A stretch of 64,000 nt of DNA, from positions 1 to 64,000 of the forward strand of contig DHKI01000014.1 in the NCBI GenBank assembly GCA_002404755.1. Direction: 5' to 3'. The position numbers and the translations under genes are program-made. Positions 18,991-28,383 of the stretch are shown here, in pieces (position 1 is the first letter of the stretch; each line of letters opens with the position of its first letter). The notes below the pieces were generated by a model, which was not told the origin of the DNA, did no database searches, and saw only the letters and a list, made by a program, of their open reading frames with translations. This stretch comes from Clostridiales bacterium UBA4698 (GTDB taxonomy: Bacteria; Bacillota; Clostridia; TANB77; UBA1234).

Positions 18991-19132
18991 TATAGATTAT
19001 CAAGAATTATTGGTTTTGATTGCTAGTATAATTAAAATTGCTTTACCTTTTGGTGTTATTACTGGTTTTGTAGAATGGGCAGTAACATTTTTCTTAAAAT
19101 GTGTATTCCCTAGAAGATTTAAGGGGGATTGA
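18983..19132 (+). CDS. Small phage membrane protein, possible anchor for the Zot ATPase
   Basis: 49-residue protein whose start overlaps the Zot stop, GGGGG upstream. It is almost entirely one or two hydrophobic segments (LLVLIASIIKIALPFGV and FVEWAVTFFLKC) ending in a basic FPRRFKGD tail. Size and site match minor coat proteins (pVII/pIX) or a detached membrane part of pI. Both remain open. Confidence 0.6.
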   Translation: MPDIDYQELLVLIASIIKIALPFGVITGFVEWAVTFFLKCVFPRRFKGD

Positions 19133-19134
19133 TT

Positions 19135-19317
19135 ATGCCAGTAGACAATTATGAAACTTTAGTTAGTGAAGTTTCTAGTACAAATGAATTATTAGAAGAA
19201 CAGAATATAAAAATTGACAATTTTAACTCTACAGTTTCAATTTTATTATTTGCTGTTCTTTTTTTTAAAGCTGGAGAGTTTATTCATAGGATTTTTGTTC
19301 GTTTTTATAAGTATTAG
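19135..19317 (+). CDS. Small phage membrane protein (minor coat candidate)
   Basis: 60-residue protein, start ATG 19135 after AAGGGGG. An N-terminal helical polar part (about 1-33, NELLEEQNIKIDNF) precedes one membrane segment STVSILLFAVLFF and a basic aromatic tail FVRFYKY. It starts two bases after the previous stop, so it is translationally coupled. Likely tip or assembly component; no family recognised. Confidence 0.55.
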   Translation: MPVDNYETLVSEVSSTNELLEEQNIKIDNFNSTVSILLFAVLFFKAGEFIHRIFVRFYKY

Positions 19318-19326
19318 GAGGTTTTT

Positions 19327-19497
19327 ATGAAAAGAGATTGTTTTGCATATGTTAGCGATAAAAAATGTAATGCTTTATATGAAACTAATTGTTGTATCTG
19401 CAATTTTTATAAACCTAAAAAGAAATATTTAGAAGAGTTATCAAAATTGACAGAATATTCCCCATTAAAAGGTGGTAATAGGCATTTAGGACGTTAG
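19327..19497 (+). CDS. Small cysteine-rich phage protein
   Basis: 56-residue soluble frame with strong TAGGAGG upstream of ATG 19327. Four to five cysteines lie in DCFAY, KKCNALYE and NCCICNFY, an arrangement that could bind one zinc ion, followed by a Lys-rich region. It lies between the small membrane genes and the adsorption protein gene. Possibly regulatory or a scaffold; not recognised. Confidence 0.55.
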   Translation: MKRDCFAYVSDKKCNALYETNCCICNFYKPKKKYLEELSKLTEYSPLKGGNRHLGR

Positions 19498-19512
19498 GTG
19501 GTGTTTATACTA

Positions 19513-21498
19513 ATGAAGAAATTTATATATACATTTTTAATTGCATTAAGCTTGCTAGGAATAACAAGTTGTTGTTTTGCCTCTGCTAATTGGGGTGTTT
19601 ATGATTTAGAGAAGTTTTTAAGTTGTTATGGCTATGATTTTGATTTTGCTAATGCAAATTATACGAATAATTATAAATATTCAAATTTGCAGTCTAATAT
19701 AAGTAGGTCTGACTATCCGTTAATAGTTTTTGATATGAGAAATGGTGGAAGTTTTTATCCTTCTAACAACTCTGTACCTTGTGATTTTGTTTTTTTTAAT
19801 GCTTATAATGCTGTTTCATCATCTAGTAAACTTATTTTAACTAAAAATGCTTCTGGAGATTATTTTTATTATTTTGGTTATGGTTCATATGGTTATGCTG
19901 TAGATATCGATAATAATACTGTTTATTGTTCTTTTAATGCCTATTATACAAATGATTATTGGAACGAAAGAAATTTAAAGGTTTCCCATGAAGAATTTGT
20001 TTCAACTGCCTTTCAAGAATATTTAATAAAAAGATATGGTTTAATTTACACAGAGACAACAATTTATGCTAATGATGGTAAGACTCCTCTTATTGTTCCA
20101 CAAGGTGGGGAAATAAAACAATCTTCTTTTAATGATGTTGCTTATAAAGGCAAAATCACTTATGGTGCCACAACAGAAACTACTAATATAACTTATACTA
20201 GTGGTTTTACTGCTGATACTAATTATGATTTGTTTTTAGAAGTTTATAAACTTGGTGATAGTTACGATAACGGTATAACTGCTTATCCTGTGGATACTAT
20301 CGATTTAGGTACTGTATCTACTTCTGTTACTAGTAAAAAAATAGATATAAAGAAGGCTTCAAGTAGTTCTTTTTATGTTTATAAACTGTGTGTAGGTAAA
20401 AATAATTTTGACACTTCTGGTACTAATGATGTTTATTTATCTACTAAATGGTTATTATTCAATGATAATATTGTAAGAAGATATAAAGATTTCTCTCGAT
20501 GTCATACTATGCGATTTTTAAGTTTGATTGCTTATGATTATGGTTATAACTATGACGATGAAGATACTTCAGATGTTCCTGGTTCTGATACTGAATATTT
20601 TTTCAATTATCCTTATGTTATTTCTTCACCTGGTGGACGTTGGAGTGGAGATAACTTATCATTTAAAATTGGTTATAAATTTGAAGAATTTGGTGTCGAT
20701 ATTGATACTTGCTATTTGTATTTTGAAAAGTATGGTATAAATGGCTCTGGTGAGCTCTTTTTAATAGATACTTTAACGATACGTCCTTTTGATACTAAAT
20801 ATTATAATTTTGATGAATTTTATTATGAGTTTGATGTTTTAGATTTTGATAATTCTTCTGCTCCGTTTTTTAAATGTGATGAAGGTGTATCTTATTGTTA
20901 TATTCCATATTTAAGAAGTAATTATGGTAGTGGATTATATCCAGAATATTCTTATAAATGTATTTATTTTTATACTAATGAATTTGCTTTTAATATGGCA
21001 ACTTTTGACGATATTATTACAAAGGACGATAAAGATGGCTTTGTTAGTAAATTATTAAATGTATTCAAAGGGTGTTTTATTCCTTCTTCTGAATTTATGA
21101 CATCATACTGGAATGAATTGTATTTGTTTTTTAAAGTTAAACTAGGGTTTTTATGGGATTTGGTAATGTTTTTTCCAGAATTAATAAATAATATTATTTC
21201 TGTTTTAAAAGCAGAATTATTACTAACTTCATTTACAACTCCAGAGCTTAGTATCCCTACTTTTATGGGTGATGGTAGTGAGGTTGTTATACTAGAAAGT
21301 ATTACTTTTTCACCATATGAATACTGGGGGCAAAGTAAAGTTTTTGCTGATTTATATACGTTATATTTAAATTTAATGGACTTTTTAGTCTTTTTTGCAT
21401 TGTTTAATTATGGACTTGTAGTTGTTGCTAAAATTTTAGGTTTTTGGGTTCCTGAAGCAAGTAGTGATAGTTCTAAAAAATCTACAAAAAAGGAGTGA
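19513..21498 (+). CDS. Large phage adsorption/tip protein (pIII-like)
   Basis: 661-residue secreted protein with a signal peptide (about 1-24, ending near FASA), a long Tyr/Asn/Ser/Asp-rich extracellular part, and C-terminal hydrophobic segments, the last at about 615-645, before a basic tail SSKKSTKKE. This matches the host-receptor-binding tip protein anchored in the membrane before extrusion. ATG 19513 is ten bases after AGGTGGTG; an in-frame GTG at 19498 is less likely. It is the largest phage gene and probably the host-range determinant. A pVI-like gene follows at once. Confidence 0.75.
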   Translation: MKKFIYTFLIALSLLGITSCCFASANWGVYDLEKFLSCYGYDFDFANANYTNNYKYSNLQSNISRSDYPLIVFDMRNGGSFYPSNNSVPCDFVFFNAYNAVSSSSKLILTKNASGDYFYYFGYGSYGYAVDIDNNTVYCSFNAYYTNDYWNERNLKVSHEEFVSTAFQEYLIKRYGLIYTETTIYANDGKTPLIVPQGGEIKQSSFNDVAYKGKITYGATTETTNITYTSGFTADTNYDLFLEVYKLGDSYDNGITAYPVDTIDLGTVSTSVTSKKIDIKKASSSSFYVYKLCVGKNNFDTSGTNDVYLSTKWLLFNDNIVRRYKDFSRCHTMRFLSLIAYDYGYNYDDEDTSDVPGSDTEYFFNYPYVISSPGGRWSGDNLSFKIGYKFEEFGVDIDTCYLYFEKYGINGSGELFLIDTLTIRPFDTKYYNFDEFYYEFDVLDFDNSSAPFFKCDEGVSYCYIPYLRSNYGSGLYPEYSYKCIYFYTNEFAFNMATFDDIITKDDKDGFVSKLLNVFKGCFIPSSEFMTSYWNELYLFFKVKLGFLWDLVMFFPELINNIISVLKAELLLTSFTTPELSIPTFMGDGSEVVILESITFSPYEYWGQSKVFADLYTLYLNLMDFLVFFALFNYGLVVVAKILGFWVPEASSDSSKKSTKKE

Positions 21499-21502
21499 TT
21501 GT

Positions 21503-21775
21503 ATGGTTGTTTCTGGTATTTTAATAATTTTTGGTAAATTGCTCGAAGGCATGTTTTCAATTCTTCCAGCATTACCTCAAGTCGCTTGGCTTTCTACGAT
21601 ATTAACTTTTTTTAATAGTACTATTTGTAAAGGTATTCCTCTACTTTGTTTTTTTATAAGACCAGAAACCTTAATTATAGGTTTTAGTACTGCGTCTGTT
21701 TTGTTTGTATTTCAATATACATATTTTTTAATTTTATGGGTAGCTAAAAAGCTTCCTGTTGTTAATATAAAATAG
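21503..21775 (+). CDS. pVI-like minor coat/membrane protein
   Basis: 90-residue protein with two or three hydrophobic segments and few charges (LIIFGKLLEGMF, SVLFVFQYTYFLILW), ending in a basic KKLPVVNIK. Its place directly after the adsorption gene, four bases from its stop, and its size match the pVI tip protein of inoviruses. AAGGAG precedes ATG 21503. Confidence 0.65.
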   Translation: MVVSGILIIFGKLLEGMFSILPALPQVAWLSTILTFFNSTICKGIPLLCFFIRPETLIIGFSTASVLFVFQYTYFLILWVAKKLPVVNIK

Positions 21776-21777
21776 CA

Positions 21778-21817
21778 ACTTTGCGGTAGTGCCAGCTTGC
21801 TGGCACTGCAGCAAAGT
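21778..21817 (+). other. Two-tier hairpin downstream of the pVI-like gene
   Basis: Outer ACTTTGC/GCAAAGT and inner AGTGCCAG/CTGGCACT stems with a CTTG loop, separated by a 3x3 internal loop. It overlaps the region just after the pVI-like stop codon. No T-run follows, so an attenuator or RNA stability element fits better than a terminator. Confidence 0.6.
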
Positions 21818-21839
21818 GCGTTTAAAGGAAGGTGTTTTA

Positions 21840-22112
21840 ATGGAAATAATAGAATTGTTAAATTTTTTATGGGATATAATTGTTGGACTGGTTTTTATTT
21901 ATATAATGGTTAATATTACTGATGCTTTTATAGATAATCTTATGGCTGAAAGAGATTTAAAAGATGCAAAAGCTAGTTTAATTCGTAAGAAAACATGGTT
22001 AGAAAGTAGAAAAATAGACTTAATTGAAAATATTATAAATAATTCGTCTAATTTAGATATAAATTTTAATGTTAATTTTAATGATGATTTAGATGATGAA
22101 TATGAAGAATAA
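21840..22112 (+). CDS. Small phage membrane protein with acidic tail
   Basis: 90-residue protein from ATG 21840 (AAAGGAAGG upstream). One membrane segment at about 8-30 is followed by a charged helical part and an Asn/Asp-rich end NFNDDLDDEYEE. No relative recognised. It lies after the structural genes and before the replication gene. Confidence 0.55.
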   Translation: MEIIELLNFLWDIIVGLVFIYIMVNITDAFIDNLMAERDLKDAKASLIRKKTWLESRKIDLIENIINNSSNLDINFNVNFNDDLDDEYEE

Positions 22113-22227
22113 AAGTTTTAGTTCGCAAGATATAAAAACTTTAAAAAAGATTTATGAGTTTTTGTTATCTAAAAATAAATTTGAATTTGCATCTTTAATA
22201 ATGGATATTATACTTGATGCTGATTAA
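22093..22227 (+). CDS. Small phage protein overlapping its upstream neighbour
   Basis: A 44-residue frame beginning MMNMKNKSFSSQ and ending MDIILDAD, overlapping the previous gene by 20 bases in another frame. Two adjacent ATGs; the preceding purine-rich GATGAT is a weak ribosome site, so coupling to upstream translation is assumed. Modest support. Confidence 0.35.
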   Translation: MMNMKNKSFSSQDIKTLKKIYEFLLSKNKFEFASLIMDIILDAD

Positions 22228-22274
22228 CATAATTTTTTAAAAGGTGTGATTTTTGATGGTTTACCATAATTTTT

Positions 22275-22306
22275 ACTCGCCGGTCCCCCAGTAACACCCG
22301 GCGAGT
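22275..22306. repeat. GC-rich hairpin before the replication gene
   Basis: ACTCGCCGG and CCGGCGAGT form a perfect 9-bp stem with a 14-base C-rich loop, 90 bases before the replication gene. It stands out in AT-rich DNA and may be the double-strand origin nicked by the replication protein, or a terminator of the structural operon. Confidence 0.6.
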
Positions 22307-22395
22307 GTCCCGATTTAGGGAATTTTCGTTTACATAATGCAAAATTTATACTTGCATTATAATTTACATAATTAGAAAAAGCGAGGTAATTTTTT

Positions 22396-23439
22396 ATGAT
22401 TGATACAGTAAAAATTTATACCCGTATTGATGAACATATTTATAAAATAATTCGTTTTAATTCTAACATAAAATGCATGTACAATAAAGCATCAGGTGAA
22501 GTTTTTTATGAGATTATAAACGATAGTCTTGAAGGTACATATGATAGTAGGCTTAGTGTTCGTGTTTTTAGTGGTTCTAAGTATGGATTTATATATAAAA
22601 ATAGTTATTGTTTAGAGATTGAAGGTAGTTATCATAAAATAATGAAAGGGCAAAATGCATTTAATGGTTATTATAGTATTCAAGAAATCACAAATGGTTT
22701 TATTACTCTAGTAGAAAATGCATATAATATTACTCTTCCTTCACTCAATCATTGGTTTTTATGCAGAGCAGATTTAACTAAATGTTTTGATTTATATAAT
22801 CAAAATAATGTTTGCAAATATATAAATTCTTTAAGATATTTATCTTATCCGCGTAGAAATATAAAATTTTTTGAAAATGAAACATTATATTGTGCAGGAG
22901 ATGTCAGCACTTTAAAAATATATAATAAGTATTTAGAATTTTGTAAAAATGACAAATTTAAGGTTTCTAAGTTTACTAATATTTTTGATATAACAACAAA
23001 AATACAAGGTTTTGTTAGATTTGAATGTGAAATTAAAAAAAAGAAGTTAATGACAATTTATAATAAAAAATATTTAAGAGTTACGTTGATTAATTATAAG
23101 GATTTAGAGAAAGTATGGAGTGATGAATTTATGAAGATATTAAAATTTGATAAAGAAACGTACGAACGTGTAAAAACTAAAGAAGAAGTTGTCGAAAGAT
23201 TAAATAAAAATTTTAAAGCAGGAAAAGCTTTGAGATTGTACCAATTTTTTATAACGATAATAAATGACGGATATAATGATGTGAAAAACAAGACTTCAAG
23301 TACTTCATTTTATAGAAATATAAGTGATTTAAAATCTGTTGGCATTGATTTTTCTCAGAATAATTTTGAAGAAATTCCCAGGCTAGATTTAAACAATATA
23401 ATAGATTTTGATCCATTTGTTTGGCAGGAGGTTATCTGA
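22396..23439 (+). CDS. Phage replication initiation protein, II/X (Phage_CRI) type
   Basis: Rolling-circle initiator that nicks the replicative form. The 347 residues start MIDTVKIYTRID, typical of this family, and have a central region with RADLTKCFDLY, LRYLSYPRR and a Glu/Lys-rich part RFECEIKKKK. GCGAGG lies upstream of the ATG. It begins the replication-integration group and is followed by the 72-residue gene one base after its stop. Assignment is from the N-terminal motif, size and position; the catalytic tyrosine is not pinpointed. Confidence 0.75.
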   Translation: MIDTVKIYTRIDEHIYKIIRFNSNIKCMYNKASGEVFYEIINDSLEGTYDSRLSVRVFSGSKYGFIYKNSYCLEIEGSYHKIMKGQNAFNGYYSIQEITNGFITLVENAYNITLPSLNHWFLCRADLTKCFDLYNQNNVCKYINSLRYLSYPRRNIKFFENETLYCAGDVSTLKIYNKYLEFCKNDKFKVSKFTNIFDITTKIQGFVRFECEIKKKKLMTIYNKKYLRVTLINYKDLEKVWSDEFMKILKFDKETYERVKTKEEVVERLNKNFKAGKALRLYQFFITIINDGYNDVKNKTSSTSFYRNISDLKSVGIDFSQNNFEEIPRLDLNNIIDFDPFVWQEVI

Positions 23440-23440
23440 T

Positions 23441-23659
23441 ATGCTTAGTTATATAATAACCTATAAAAATGGTAGCAGATTGGGTGCACTATGTACAGAC
23501 TTTAGAATAAAAGACAATCTTTTGATTATAGAGGGGTATGACGACGTTAATTATGCAGATGGTCTGGAAAGAAAACATTGGATGTCAAGGGTTGAGTGGT
23601 CAGAAATAAAAGAATTTAAGGTAGAAGTTTTGACGGATGATGAAATAGATAACATTTAA
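23441..23659 (+). CDS. Small phage protein after the replication gene
   Basis: 72-residue acidic soluble protein from ATG 23441 with GCAGGAGG upstream, one base after the replication gene stop. It is predicted beta-rich (MLSYIITYKNGSRLGAL) with an acidic end VLTDDEIDNI. No relative recognised; coupling suggests a role in replication or its control. Confidence 0.55.
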   Translation: MLSYIITYKNGSRLGALCTDFRIKDNLLIIEGYDDVNYADGLERKHWMSRVEWSEIKEFKVEVLTDDEIDNI

Positions 23660-23726
23660 AATATATCAGATAATAAAAAAATTATAAAAGAAAGCGATTA
23701 CAATCCTATAGAATGGAAGTGATTTT

Positions 23727-24602
23727 ATGAGATTATCTAACGCATTAGATTTGTTTTTTAACGATTTAATTGTTAGAGGTATGCAAAAAGATACTATAAG
23801 AGCATATAAAACGCAAATAATGCCTTTTATTAAGTTTACAAACAATATTTGTATAGATAATATAAATTATGATACATATTGCGATTATATTCGTTTTTTA
23901 AGAAATAAAAATTTGAGCATGACAACAATACATACATATGCTAATTCATTAAAAGTATTTTTTAGATTTTTATATAAAAACTCTTATATGAAAGTTAATT
24001 TAGCTGATATTATTGTCCTTCCTCGTGCTTATAAAACAGAACCTAATATTTTAAATCCAGATATTATTCTAAAAATAATAAATGAATATGATTTAACTGA
24101 TATGATAGCTTGCAGAAATATTTTGATTTTAATATTAGCTTTTGATTGTGGACTTCGTCGTTCTGAGATTTGCAGGCTTAAAATAGAAGATTTCATGTTT
24201 GACAGTAATGTTTTTAAAGTATCTGGTAAAGGTAATAAGAATAGAATTGTGCCTATTTCTGAAACATTAGCCTTTTATTTAGAAAAATATTTATCTTTTA
24301 GAGAGAATACAAACGGTCCATTATTATTAACAAAAGATGAAAAAGAGTTAACAAGCTATGCTCTCAGCTCATTATTCAGAAGAATTAAGAAAAAATATAA
24401 GCTAAGCAAGTTTAACCCACATTTGTTAAGACATAGTTATGCAACATTATTTTTATTGAATGGTGGAGATTCACTCGCACTTCAAAGGCTTTTAGGTCAC
24501 ACAACGTTAACAATGACTAATAGATATGTGCATTTGGCACAAAGTTTAAAGATTGCAGAGCAAAAAAAATATAGCCCACTGACTAAAAATGGGCTACATT
24601 AA
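23727..24602 (+). CDS. Phage tyrosine integrase
   Basis: Site-specific recombinase that joins the phage circle to the tRNA-Thr gene. The 291 residues have the SAM-like core-binding domain (1-95) and the catalytic domain with Arg144 in CGLRRSEI, Lys in KGNKNR, His232 and Arg235 in PHLLRHSYA, His258 in LLGHTT and Tyr267 in NRYVH; all five key residues are present. The stop codon lies 11 bases from attR. Inoviruses often borrow host XerCD, so a private integrase is a notable trait. No separate excisionase was recognised. Confidence 0.93.
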   Translation: MRLSNALDLFFNDLIVRGMQKDTIRAYKTQIMPFIKFTNNICIDNINYDTYCDYIRFLRNKNLSMTTIHTYANSLKVFFRFLYKNSYMKVNLADIIVLPRAYKTEPNILNPDIILKIINEYDLTDMIACRNILILILAFDCGLRRSEICRLKIEDFMFDSNVFKVSGKGNKNRIVPISETLAFYLEKYLSFRENTNGPLLLTKDEKELTSYALSSLFRRIKKKYKLSKFNPHLLRHSYATLFLLNGGDSLALQRLLGHTTLTMTNRYVHLAQSLKIAEQKKYSPLTKNGLH

Positions 24603-24613
24603 ATCTTTAAAAC

Positions 24614-24692
<79 letters not shown>

Positions 24693-24748
24693 AACTACTA
24701 TTTATTATACAAGTTTAATCAATAAAAGCAAGTGTTTTTTTCTTGCTT

Positions 24749-25063
24749 TTATGAATTTTTATTTTCAGTTAAAATTGTACGTTTTTCTTCTTTTGGTTCA
24801 AGATTATTTTTATCATTTTGATTAGATAAAAATATATCTAATTTCCTAATTGTTCCAAGTTTAGCAATTTGAATTTCTATTATTAAAAGTATGACCACTG
24901 CTGGGAATAGTTCTATTAGTAATAAGCATATAAATAATCTAATTTCATTCAAAAATACAGATACGCTTAAACATATCAGTGGAAGTATTGCAAAAAAAAT
25001 TATTATATATATATTTAACAAAATTTCACATTTCTTTATTAATCTACTGTAATCATCATTCAT
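24749..25063 (-). CDS. Small two-pass membrane protein
   Basis: 104-residue protein with two long hydrophobic segments at about 15-35 and 40-65 and a hydrophilic Lys/Glu/Asn-rich tail (NDKNNLEPKEEKR). AAGGAG precedes the ATG. It is the first host gene right of the prophage, leftward, and no relative is recognised. Confidence 0.55.
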   Translation of the reverse strand: MNDDYSRLIKKCEILLNIYIIIFFAILPLICLSVSVFLNEIRLFICLLLIELFPAVVILLIIEIQIAKLGTIRKLDIFLSNQNDKNNLEPKEEKRTILTENKNS

Positions 25064-25110
25064 ATTTCATTCTCCTTTTTCTTTTGTATGGTCAGACTTT
25101 TTTTAGAAAA

Positions 25111-25140
25111 GAGACAACCATCTTTTAAAATGATTGTCTC
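25111..25140 (-). terminator. Terminator of the gatCAB operon
   Basis: GAGACAA and TTGTCTC with inner CAT/ATG pairing; on the minus strand followed by TTTTCT. It lies ten bases after the gatB stop. Confidence 0.75.
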
Positions 25141-25149
25141 ATACTTTCT

Positions 25150-26580
25150 TTATTTATTCAACTCTTCTAATATCAATTTATTTAATATTTGTGGGTTTCC
25201 TTTGCCTTTCATTTCTTTCATGCATTGTCCTACTAAGAATCCAAGTGCTCTGTCTTTTCCTGCTTTATAATCTGCTATTGAACTAGGGTTTGCTGCCATT
25301 ATTTTATCTACTACTTCTTTTATTGCTTTTTCATCTGATATTTGTACTAATCCTTTTTCGGCAACTATTTTTTCTGGGTCTTTTCCCTCTTCTACCATTA
25401 CTTCAAATACTTCTTTTGCTATTTTGCTACTTATTGTTCCTTTGTCGATTAATTTTATTAACTCTGCAAGTTGTTTAGCTGTAAATGGCAATTCTGTATA
25501 TTCTATTCCTTTTTCTTTTGCTATTCTTATTACATCTACCATTATCCAGTTGCTTACTGCTTTTGCGTTACCGCATTCTTTTGTTGCCACTTCGAAAAAG
25601 TCTGATAATGCTTTTGATGATGTTATTATTCCAGCATCATAATCTGGCAATTTCATTTCTTCTACATATCTTTTTCTTCTGCTTTCTGGTAGTTCTGGCA
25701 ATGTGTCTTTTATGTTTTGTATATATTCTTCTGATAGGTTGATTGGCAACAAATCTGGTTCTGGGAAGTATCTATAGTCATGTGCATCTTCTTTTGTTCT
25801 CATTGCATATCCTTCGCCTTTTTCATCATCCCATCTTCTTGTTTCTTGATATATAACTCCACCTGATTCTAATACTTCTTTTTGTCTTTCTATTTCAAAT
25901 TGAATTGCTCTTGCTATTGCTCTAAATGAGTTTAAGTTCTTTGTTTCTGTTCTTGTACCAAATTTTTCTTGTCCAACTGGACGAAGTGAAAGGTTAACAT
26001 CTGCACGAAGTGAGCCCTCTTGCATTTTACAATCTGATACTCCAATGTATTCTAATATTCCTTTTAATTTTTCAACATATGCTACTGCATCTTCTGCCGA
26101 TCTCATATCTGGCTCAGATACTATTTCTATTAGTGGTACGCATGCTCTGTTTAAATCCACTAGTGTGCCACCTGTATAGTTATCGTGCACTAGTTTTCCT
26201 GCATCTTCTTCTATGTGTATTCTTGTTATTCCTATTTCTTTTTTCTTTCCATCTACATCAACTTCCAATTTACCATGTTGGCATAATGGCAAGTCGAATT
26301 GTGATATTTGATAAGCTTTTGGCAAATCTGGATAGAAATAATTTTTTCTATCTTGCTTACTGTATCTAGCAATCTCACAATTTGTAGCTAAACCTGCTCT
26401 TACCGCATATTCAACTACTTTTTCATTTAATACAGGAAGTGCACCAGGCATACCTGTACATACTGGACAGCAATGAGTGTTTGGTGAACCACCAAATTCT
26501 GTTGTACATCCACAATATATTTTTGTCTTTGTTGAAAGCTCAGCATGAACTTCAAGTCCAATTATAACTTCATACTCCAT
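25150..26580 (-). CDS. gatB: Asp-tRNA(Asn)/Glu-tRNA(Gln) amidotransferase subunit B
   Basis: Kinase and tRNA-binding subunit of GatCAB, which makes Gln-tRNA(Gln) or Asn-tRNA(Asn) by transamidation. The 476 residues begin with the signature VIGLEVHAEL, have the zinc-type cysteines YCGC and HCCPVCTGMPGALPV, the kinase region LPKAYQISQFDLPLC and DLNRACVPLIEIVSEPD, and a YqeY-like tail domain (about 330-476). Third gene of the gatC-gatA-gatB order; 46 bases after gatA. Confidence 0.98.
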   Translation of the reverse strand: MEYEVIIGLEVHAELSTKTKIYCGCTTEFGGSPNTHCCPVCTGMPGALPVLNEKVVEYAVRAGLATNCEIARYSKQDRKNYFYPDLPKAYQISQFDLPLCQHGKLEVDVDGKKKEIGITRIHIEEDAGKLVHDNYTGGTLVDLNRACVPLIEIVSEPDMRSAEDAVAYVEKLKGILEYIGVSDCKMQEGSLRADVNLSLRPVGQEKFGTRTETKNLNSFRAIARAIQFEIERQKEVLESGGVIYQETRRWDDEKGEGYAMRTKEDAHDYRYFPEPDLLPINLSEEYIQNIKDTLPELPESRRKRYVEEMKLPDYDAGIITSSKALSDFFEVATKECGNAKAVSNWIMVDVIRIAKEKGIEYTELPFTAKQLAELIKLIDKGTISSKIAKEVFEVMVEEGKDPEKIVAEKGLVQISDEKAIKEVVDKIMAANPSSIADYKAGKDRALGFLVGQCMKEMKGKGNPQILNKLILEELNK

Positions 26581-26626
26581 TATATAATTCTCCTTTTCGT
26601 ATATAAGTTTTTGTGTCTAATATATT

Positions 26627-28069
26627 TTAGTTATTTTTATTTTGTTCGAATGTATATGCAACTCTATACAAAGTCTCTTCATCAAAGTGCTTGCCTATAA
26701 GCTGCATTCCTATTGGCATTCCGTTTTTGTCTTCTTTGCACGGTACTGATATTGCTGGTACTCCTGCTATGTTTATTGGAACTGTAAGCAAATCTGCCAT
26801 ATACATTTGAAGTGGATCATTGATTTTTGAACCTATATCAAATGCTACTGTTGGTGCAGTTGGCGTTAGTAACACATCATATTTTGAAAAAGCATCTTCA
26901 AAATCTTTCTTTACTAATGTTCTTACTCTTTGAGCTTTTTTGTAATACGCATCATAGTATCCTGAAGATAATACATAAGTTCCAAGTATTATTCTTCTCT
27001 TTACTTCTTCTCCAAAGCCCTCTGTTCTGCTATTTGCATATATATCATGTAAATTTTCATAATTTTTAGTTCTATATCCGTATCTTATTCCATCATATCT
27101 TCCAAGGTTTGAACTTGCTTCTGCACAAGCGATTATGTAGTATGTTGGAAGTGCATATTTAGTTCTTGGAAGTGAACATTCTTCTACTGTAGCTCCAAGC
27201 TCTTTTAGTTTTTCTGCAACTTCTAATATTGCTTCTTTAACTTCTTTATCTACGCCATCTTCCATAAATTCTTTTGGCAAACCAACTTTCAAGCCCTTTA
27301 CATCATTTACTAAAGATTTTGTATAATCTTTTACTTCAACATTTGCTGATGTTGAATCGTGTGCATCGTGACCAGCTATTGCATTTAACAAAATCGCATT
27401 ATCTGTAACATCTTTTGACATTGGACCGATTTGATCAAGTGATGATGCAAATGCTACTAATCCATATCTTGAAACTAGTCCATATGTAGGTTTCATTCCT
27501 ACTATTCCACAGAAAGATGCTGGTTCCCTAATTGAACCACCAGTGTCACTTCCAAGTGTAATTGGTGTCATATCAGCTTTAACAGCAGCTGCACTACCAC
27601 CTGATGAACCTCCTGGAACTTTATTTAAGTTTACCGGATTCTTGGTTGTGAAAAATGCTGAATTTTCAGTAGAACCACCCATTGCAAATTCATCCATGTT
27701 TAGCTTTCCAAGTATTATTGCATGCTCTTTTTCTAATTTTTCTATAACAGTAGCATCATAAGGTGACACAAAGTTTTCTAACATTTTTGATGCACATGTT
27801 GTTTTTATTCCTCTTGTACATATGTTATCTTTTATTCCTATTGGAATTCCTGCAAGACTGCCAAGTTTTTCGCCTTTATCGAATAAAGCTTGTACCTCTT
27901 CTGCTTTTTTTAATGCTTCTTCTTCGCACACTGTTATATATGCTTTTATGCTATCATCTTTCTCTTTTATTTTATCTAAAAAAGCCTTTACAACTTCTGG
28001 CACTGTTATTTCTTTTTTATCGTACATTTCACGAATTTCGTGAGCTGTTAATTCACATATATTCTTCAT
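26627..28069 (-). CDS. gatA: Asp-tRNA(Asn)/Glu-tRNA(Gln) amidotransferase subunit A
   Basis: Amidase subunit that releases ammonia from glutamine. The 480 residues show the Ser-cisSer-Lys triad of the amidase family: Lys in IPIGIKDN near residue 80, cis-Ser and nucleophile Ser in [11 protein letters not shown] and [14 protein letters not shown]. It lies between gatC and gatB in one operon, with the ammonia channel shared with GatB. Confidence 0.98.
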   Translation of the reverse strand: MKNICELTAHEIREMYDKKEITVPEVVKAFLDKIKEKDDSIKAYITVCEEEALKKAEEVQALFDKGEKLGSLAGIPIGIKDNICTRGIKTTCASKMLENFVSPYDATVIEKLEKEHAIILGKLNMDEFAMGGSTENSAFFTTKNPVNLNKVPGGSSGGSAAAVKADMTPITLGSDTGGSIREPASFCGIVGMKPTYGLVSRYGLVAFASSLDQIGPMSKDVTDNAILLNAIAGHDAHDSTSANVEVKDYTKSLVNDVKGLKVGLPKEFMEDGVDKEVKEAILEVAEKLKELGATVEECSLPRTKYALPTYYIIACAEASSNLGRYDGIRYGYRTKNYENLHDIYANSRTEGFGEEVKRRIILGTYVLSSGYYDAYYKKAQRVRTLVKKDFEDAFSKYDVLLTPTAPTVAFDIGSKINDPLQMYMADLLTVPINIAGVPAISVPCKEDKNGMPIGMQLIGKHFDEETLYRVAYTFEQNKNN

Positions 28070-28095
28070 GTATTTTTAGTCCTTTCTTTTTATAT

Positions 28096-28383
28096 TTATT
28101 CCATCATGCTAGGAAGCGAATATGCTTCACCATTGCTACTTGGTGCATTCTTTAAAAGCTCATCTCTATCAAAAGATTCTTTAACTTCATCTTTTCTAAA
28201 AACATTGCACATATTACTTGCAAATGCTGATTCTTCTATTCCATCTGTATCAAGCTCGTTTATTTTATTGGCAAAACCAACGATTTCTTCCATGCTAGCT
28301 CTATATTTTTCAATCTCTGTTTCAGATAAGTTTAGCATGCTTAGTTTTGCTATATGTTCTATATCTTCTTTTTTGATACTCAT
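28096..28383 (-). CDS. gatC: Asp-tRNA(Asn)/Glu-tRNA(Gln) amidotransferase subunit C
   Basis: 95-residue linker subunit that wraps GatA and GatB. It starts MSIKKEDIEHIAKLSMLNLSE, the usual N-terminal helix motif, and ends with the flexible region SYSLPSMM-like YSLPSMME. AGAGAGGAATGAT precedes the ATG. First gene of the operon; 26 bases before gatA. Confidence 0.95.
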   Translation of the reverse strand: MSIKKEDIEHIAKLSMLNLSETEIEKYRASMEEIVGFANKINELDTDGIEESAFASNMCNVFRKDEVKESFDRDELLKNAPSSNGEAYSLPSMME

